Shown in pieces: positions 50,920 through 52,703 of a stretch of 52,703 nucleotides of DNA. The notes beneath the pieces were generated by a model. That model worked only from the letters and a program-made list of their open reading frames with translations, did no database searches and was not told the origin of the DNA. The translations under genes and the position numbers were made by a program. Numbering within the stretch: the stretch's first letter is position 1; each line of letters begins with the position of its first letter. This DNA comes from a virus. Where the stretch lies: positions 1 to 52,703 of the IMG/VR virus record IMGVR_UViG_3300031857_000265. One strand, 5' to 3'.

Positions 50920-51732
50920 ATGATCTCAGTATGTACCCCTATCCACAACACCGACCCGGACATCCTCGCCAGAACATGGGCGAGCCTCAAGGCCCAAACA
51001 TTCACCGACTGGGAGTGGGTTGTTTGGGACGACAGCACCAACGGCGACGCGTGGAGACAGGTCTACGGCTTCTCGTCAGACGAGAGGTACAACATCGTCG
51101 CCCACCGCTCCCACGTCCACTGCGGGTCCATCGGGAGGGTGAAGCGCAGGGCGTTCATGGTGGCCGAGGGCTCAATCCTCGTCGAGCTTGACCACGACGA
51201 CGAACTCACCCCCGACTGCCTGCAGGCCGTCCACGATGCGTTCCTCGACCCCGTCGTCGGGTTCGTCTACTCGGACTGGTGCGAGATACTGCCGGACGGG
51301 CAGTCGGGGAAGTACCCGCCCGGCTGGGCGTTCGGGCACGGCTCGGAGTACTGGTCGGAGGAACACGGGGTCTGGGTCATGTCAGCCCCCGAGATCAACC
51401 CGCAGACCATCAGGCACATCGTGTCCGCCCCCAACCACGTGAGGGCATGGAGGTCGTCCGTGTACGACGCCCTCGGCGGCCACGACCCGTCGCTCCCCGT
51501 GGCCGACGACTACGAACTTGTCGTCAGGACATTCCTGGCCACGAGGTTCTCCCACATCCCGAGGATGCTCTACAGGCAGCACATCGGCCCGTCTACCGCC
51601 CAGAGGGTCAGGAACGACCAGATACAGGTCCTCGTGGCCGACATCGCAGGCAGGTACGACGCGGCGATCACGGAGAGGTTCGCCCAAATCGAGGCGGGTT
51701 CGCCGACGCATCTCGTCAACGATACACGATGA
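50920..51732 (+). CDS. Family 2 glycosyltransferase
   Basis: 270 aa from ATG 50920 (GTG 50914 less likely). GT-A fold signatures: ISVCTPIHNTDPDILARTWASLKAQTF, WEWVVWDDSTNGD, and the metal/nucleotide-sugar site ILVELDHDDELTPDCL. A later PVADDYELVVRTF suits the acceptor-side catalytic Asp. GT2 enzymes transfer a sugar from a nucleotide sugar. Its place after the hydroxylase and collagen-like fibre suggests fibre glycosylation. DNA or host cell-wall glycosylation cannot be excluded. Confidence 0.85.
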   Translation: MISVCTPIHNTDPDILARTWASLKAQTFTDWEWVVWDDSTNGDAWRQVYGFSSDERYNIVAHRSHVHCGSIGRVKRRAFMVAEGSILVELDHDDELTPDCLQAVHDAFLDPVVGFVYSDWCEILPDGQSGKYPPGWAFGHGSEYWSEEHGVWVMSAPEINPQTIRHIVSAPNHVRAWRSSVYDALGGHDPSLPVADDYELVVRTFLATRFSHIPRMLYRQHIGPSTAQRVRNDQIQVLVADIAGRYDAAITERFAQIEAGSPTHLVNDTR

Positions 51733-51759
51733 CATTGTTGGTCTAGCCTTGTCACAAGG

Positions 51760-51780
51760 AACGCCCGAGGATAGGGCGTT
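51760..51780 (+). terminator. Small hairpin, possible terminator or attenuator
   Basis: AACGCCC (51760-51766) and GGGCGTT (51774-51780) form a 7-bp stem with a 7-nt loop followed by TGCGG, in the gap between the glycosyltransferase and the last fibre gene. The poor T-run makes it weak as an intrinsic terminator. Confidence 0.4.
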
Positions 51781-51804
51781 TGCGGACTACGGAGACGGAA
51801 GAAC

Positions 51805-52703
51805 ATGGCAAAGTTCCTGACGAGCATCGACCTGCAGAAGAACCAGCTCGTCCGGGCGCGGATCGAGAACCTGTCCGACGACCCGCTCAACCCAGTCGCC
51901 GGACAGGTCTACTTCAACACCGGCTCGCACAGGTTGCGCTACTACTCGGGAACGGCGTGGATCGAGATCGACGCAGCCGTCGAGTCGATCTCGGCGGATT
52001 CGCCCCTGAGCACCAGCGTCAACGGCACGACCGTCACCATCTCCATCGCCGAGGCCGACTCGACACACGACGGCTTCATGACGATGGAGTACGCCGCCAT
52101 GCTGACCGACGCCACCAATGCGGCGACCGGCGGCAAGCTCGTCAAGAGGGATTCCAACGGGGACTTCTCCGCAAACATGATCACCGCCGACCTCACGGGC
52201 GACGTGACGGGAACCGTATCCTCCCTGTCGAACCACGACACGGATGCCCTCGCCGAGGGGACGACGAACCTCTACTACCTCGACACCCGGGTCCAGGCCA
52301 ACAGGCTGGACCAGATGGCCGCGCCGACCAGCAGCGTTTCCCTCAACTCGCAGAAGATCACCAGCCTCGCCGACCCGACCAGCGCCCAAGACGCCGCCAC
52401 CAAGGCCTACGTCGACGCCGCGAGGATGGGCCTGGACTTCAAGGAGTCCGTGCGCCTCGCCACCACGGCCACCGACGGCAACCTCGACCTGAACGGTGCG
52501 GAGACGATCGACGGCAAGGCGACATCGCCGAACAACCGAGTCCTCGTCAAGAACCAAACCAACGCCGCCGAGAACGGCATCTACGTCGTCAAGGCGGGGG
52601 CGTGGCAGAGGGCGGCCGACGCCAATGGCACGGCGGACACGGGCGAGGTCACCTCGGGCATGTTCGTCTTCGTCGAGGACGGCAACACCCAAGCCGATTC
52701 CGC
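51805..52703 (+). CDS. Tail fibre protein (3' partial, runs off the window)
   Basis: At least 299 aa, open to the right edge. ATG 51805 follows GGAGACGGAAGAAC. It contains QVYFNTGSHRLRYYSGTAWIEI (fibre neck), a repeat-like shaft (TADLTGDVTGTVSSLSNHDTDALAEG), KITSLADPTSAQDAATKAYVDAA, and NAAENGIYVVKAGAWQRAADAN, all common in tail fibres of many phages. It is one more member of the adsorption cassette. Confidence 0.8.
   Translation, partial: MAKFLTSIDLQKNQLVRARIENLSDDPLNPVAGQVYFNTGSHRLRYYSGTAWIEIDAAVESISADSPLSTSVNGTTVTISIAEADSTHDGFMTMEYAAMLTDATNAATGGKLVKRDSNGDFSANMITADLTGDVTGTVSSLSNHDTDALAEGTTNLYYLDTRVQANRLDQMAAPTSSVSLNSQKITSLADPTSAQDAATKAYVDAARMGLDFKESVRLATTATDGNLDLNGAETIDGKATSPNNRVLVKNQTNAAENGIYVVKAGAWQRAADANGTADTGEVTSGMFVFVEDGNTQADS

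Noticed and set aside
1-52703. Lysogeny genes, attachment sites, tRNAs
   Set aside because: No integrase, excisionase, CI-like repressor or tRNA cloverleaf was recognised. The ParB-like genes alone do not indicate plasmid-prophage maintenance in this context.

Overview
This window is a 52.7-kb piece of a tailed-phage genome, probably a virulent contractile-tailed virus (myovirus type) of an actinobacterium. The evidence for a contractile tail is direct: a tail sheath, tail tube, frameshifted tail-assembly chaperone pair, 1513-aa tape measure, baseplate hub and spike, gp25-like wedge, baseplate J and P2-I-like protein occur in canonical order. An actinobacterial host is inferred from the G+C-rich sequence, frequent GTG/TTG starts, several promoters that lie 6-9 nt from a start codon (leaderless style), and small proteins that resemble actinophage families (DUF6197-like and others). 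I see no integrase, tRNA or CRISPR array.

Layout. 1-5.1 kb: the tail end of an unknown gene, a 1151-aa multidomain protein with a zeta-toxin-like kinase, and the HK97-fold major capsid protein, closed by a strong hairpin terminator. 5.1-7.9 kb (minus strand): a class II (B12-dependent) ribonucleotide reductase between two small genes. 7.9-11.6 kb: a C5 cytosine DNA methyltransferase spread over four overlapping reading frames, with a second, differently framed gene embedded in its catalytic domain. 11.6-14.0 kb (minus): a portal-MuF fusion and a small membrane protein. 14.1-18.2 kb: large terminase, a Rad52-like annealing protein, a Cas4/RecB-like nuclease and an HNH protein. 18.2-20.0 kb (minus): a possible GNAT protein and two paralogous MSGIIP-type proteins that may decorate the virion. 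20.1-23.9 kb: a RuvC-like resolvase, then two ParB-domain genes flanking two Cys-rich mini-proteins and a PP-loop (PAPS-reductase-like) ATPase.

24-52.7 kb is the head-tail joining, tail and adsorption block, all on the plus strand. Two cell-wall-directed modules sit in the tail: an M15-peptidase-like domain at the tape-measure C-terminus and a peptidoglycan-binding insertion in the hub. The adsorption end carries several fibre genes. The largest is a 1509-aa fibre with two collagen-like Gly-X-Y blocks (about 200 triplets), a tail-collar domain and an HxH-rich metal-binding tip. Close downstream are a prolyl-4-hydroxylase-type 2OG-Fe(II) oxygenase with a His-rich tail and a family 2 glycosyltransferase. 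I propose these three as a candidate phage system for hydroxylating and glycosylating a collagen-like fibre. A further fibre gene runs off the right edge.

Expression signals. Many genes overlap by ATGA/GTGA/TTGA, implying translational coupling. At the few transcription-unit boundaries the same extended -10 element, TG(n)TAnnnT and most often TGCTAnnnT, recurs on both strands, usually without a good -35.
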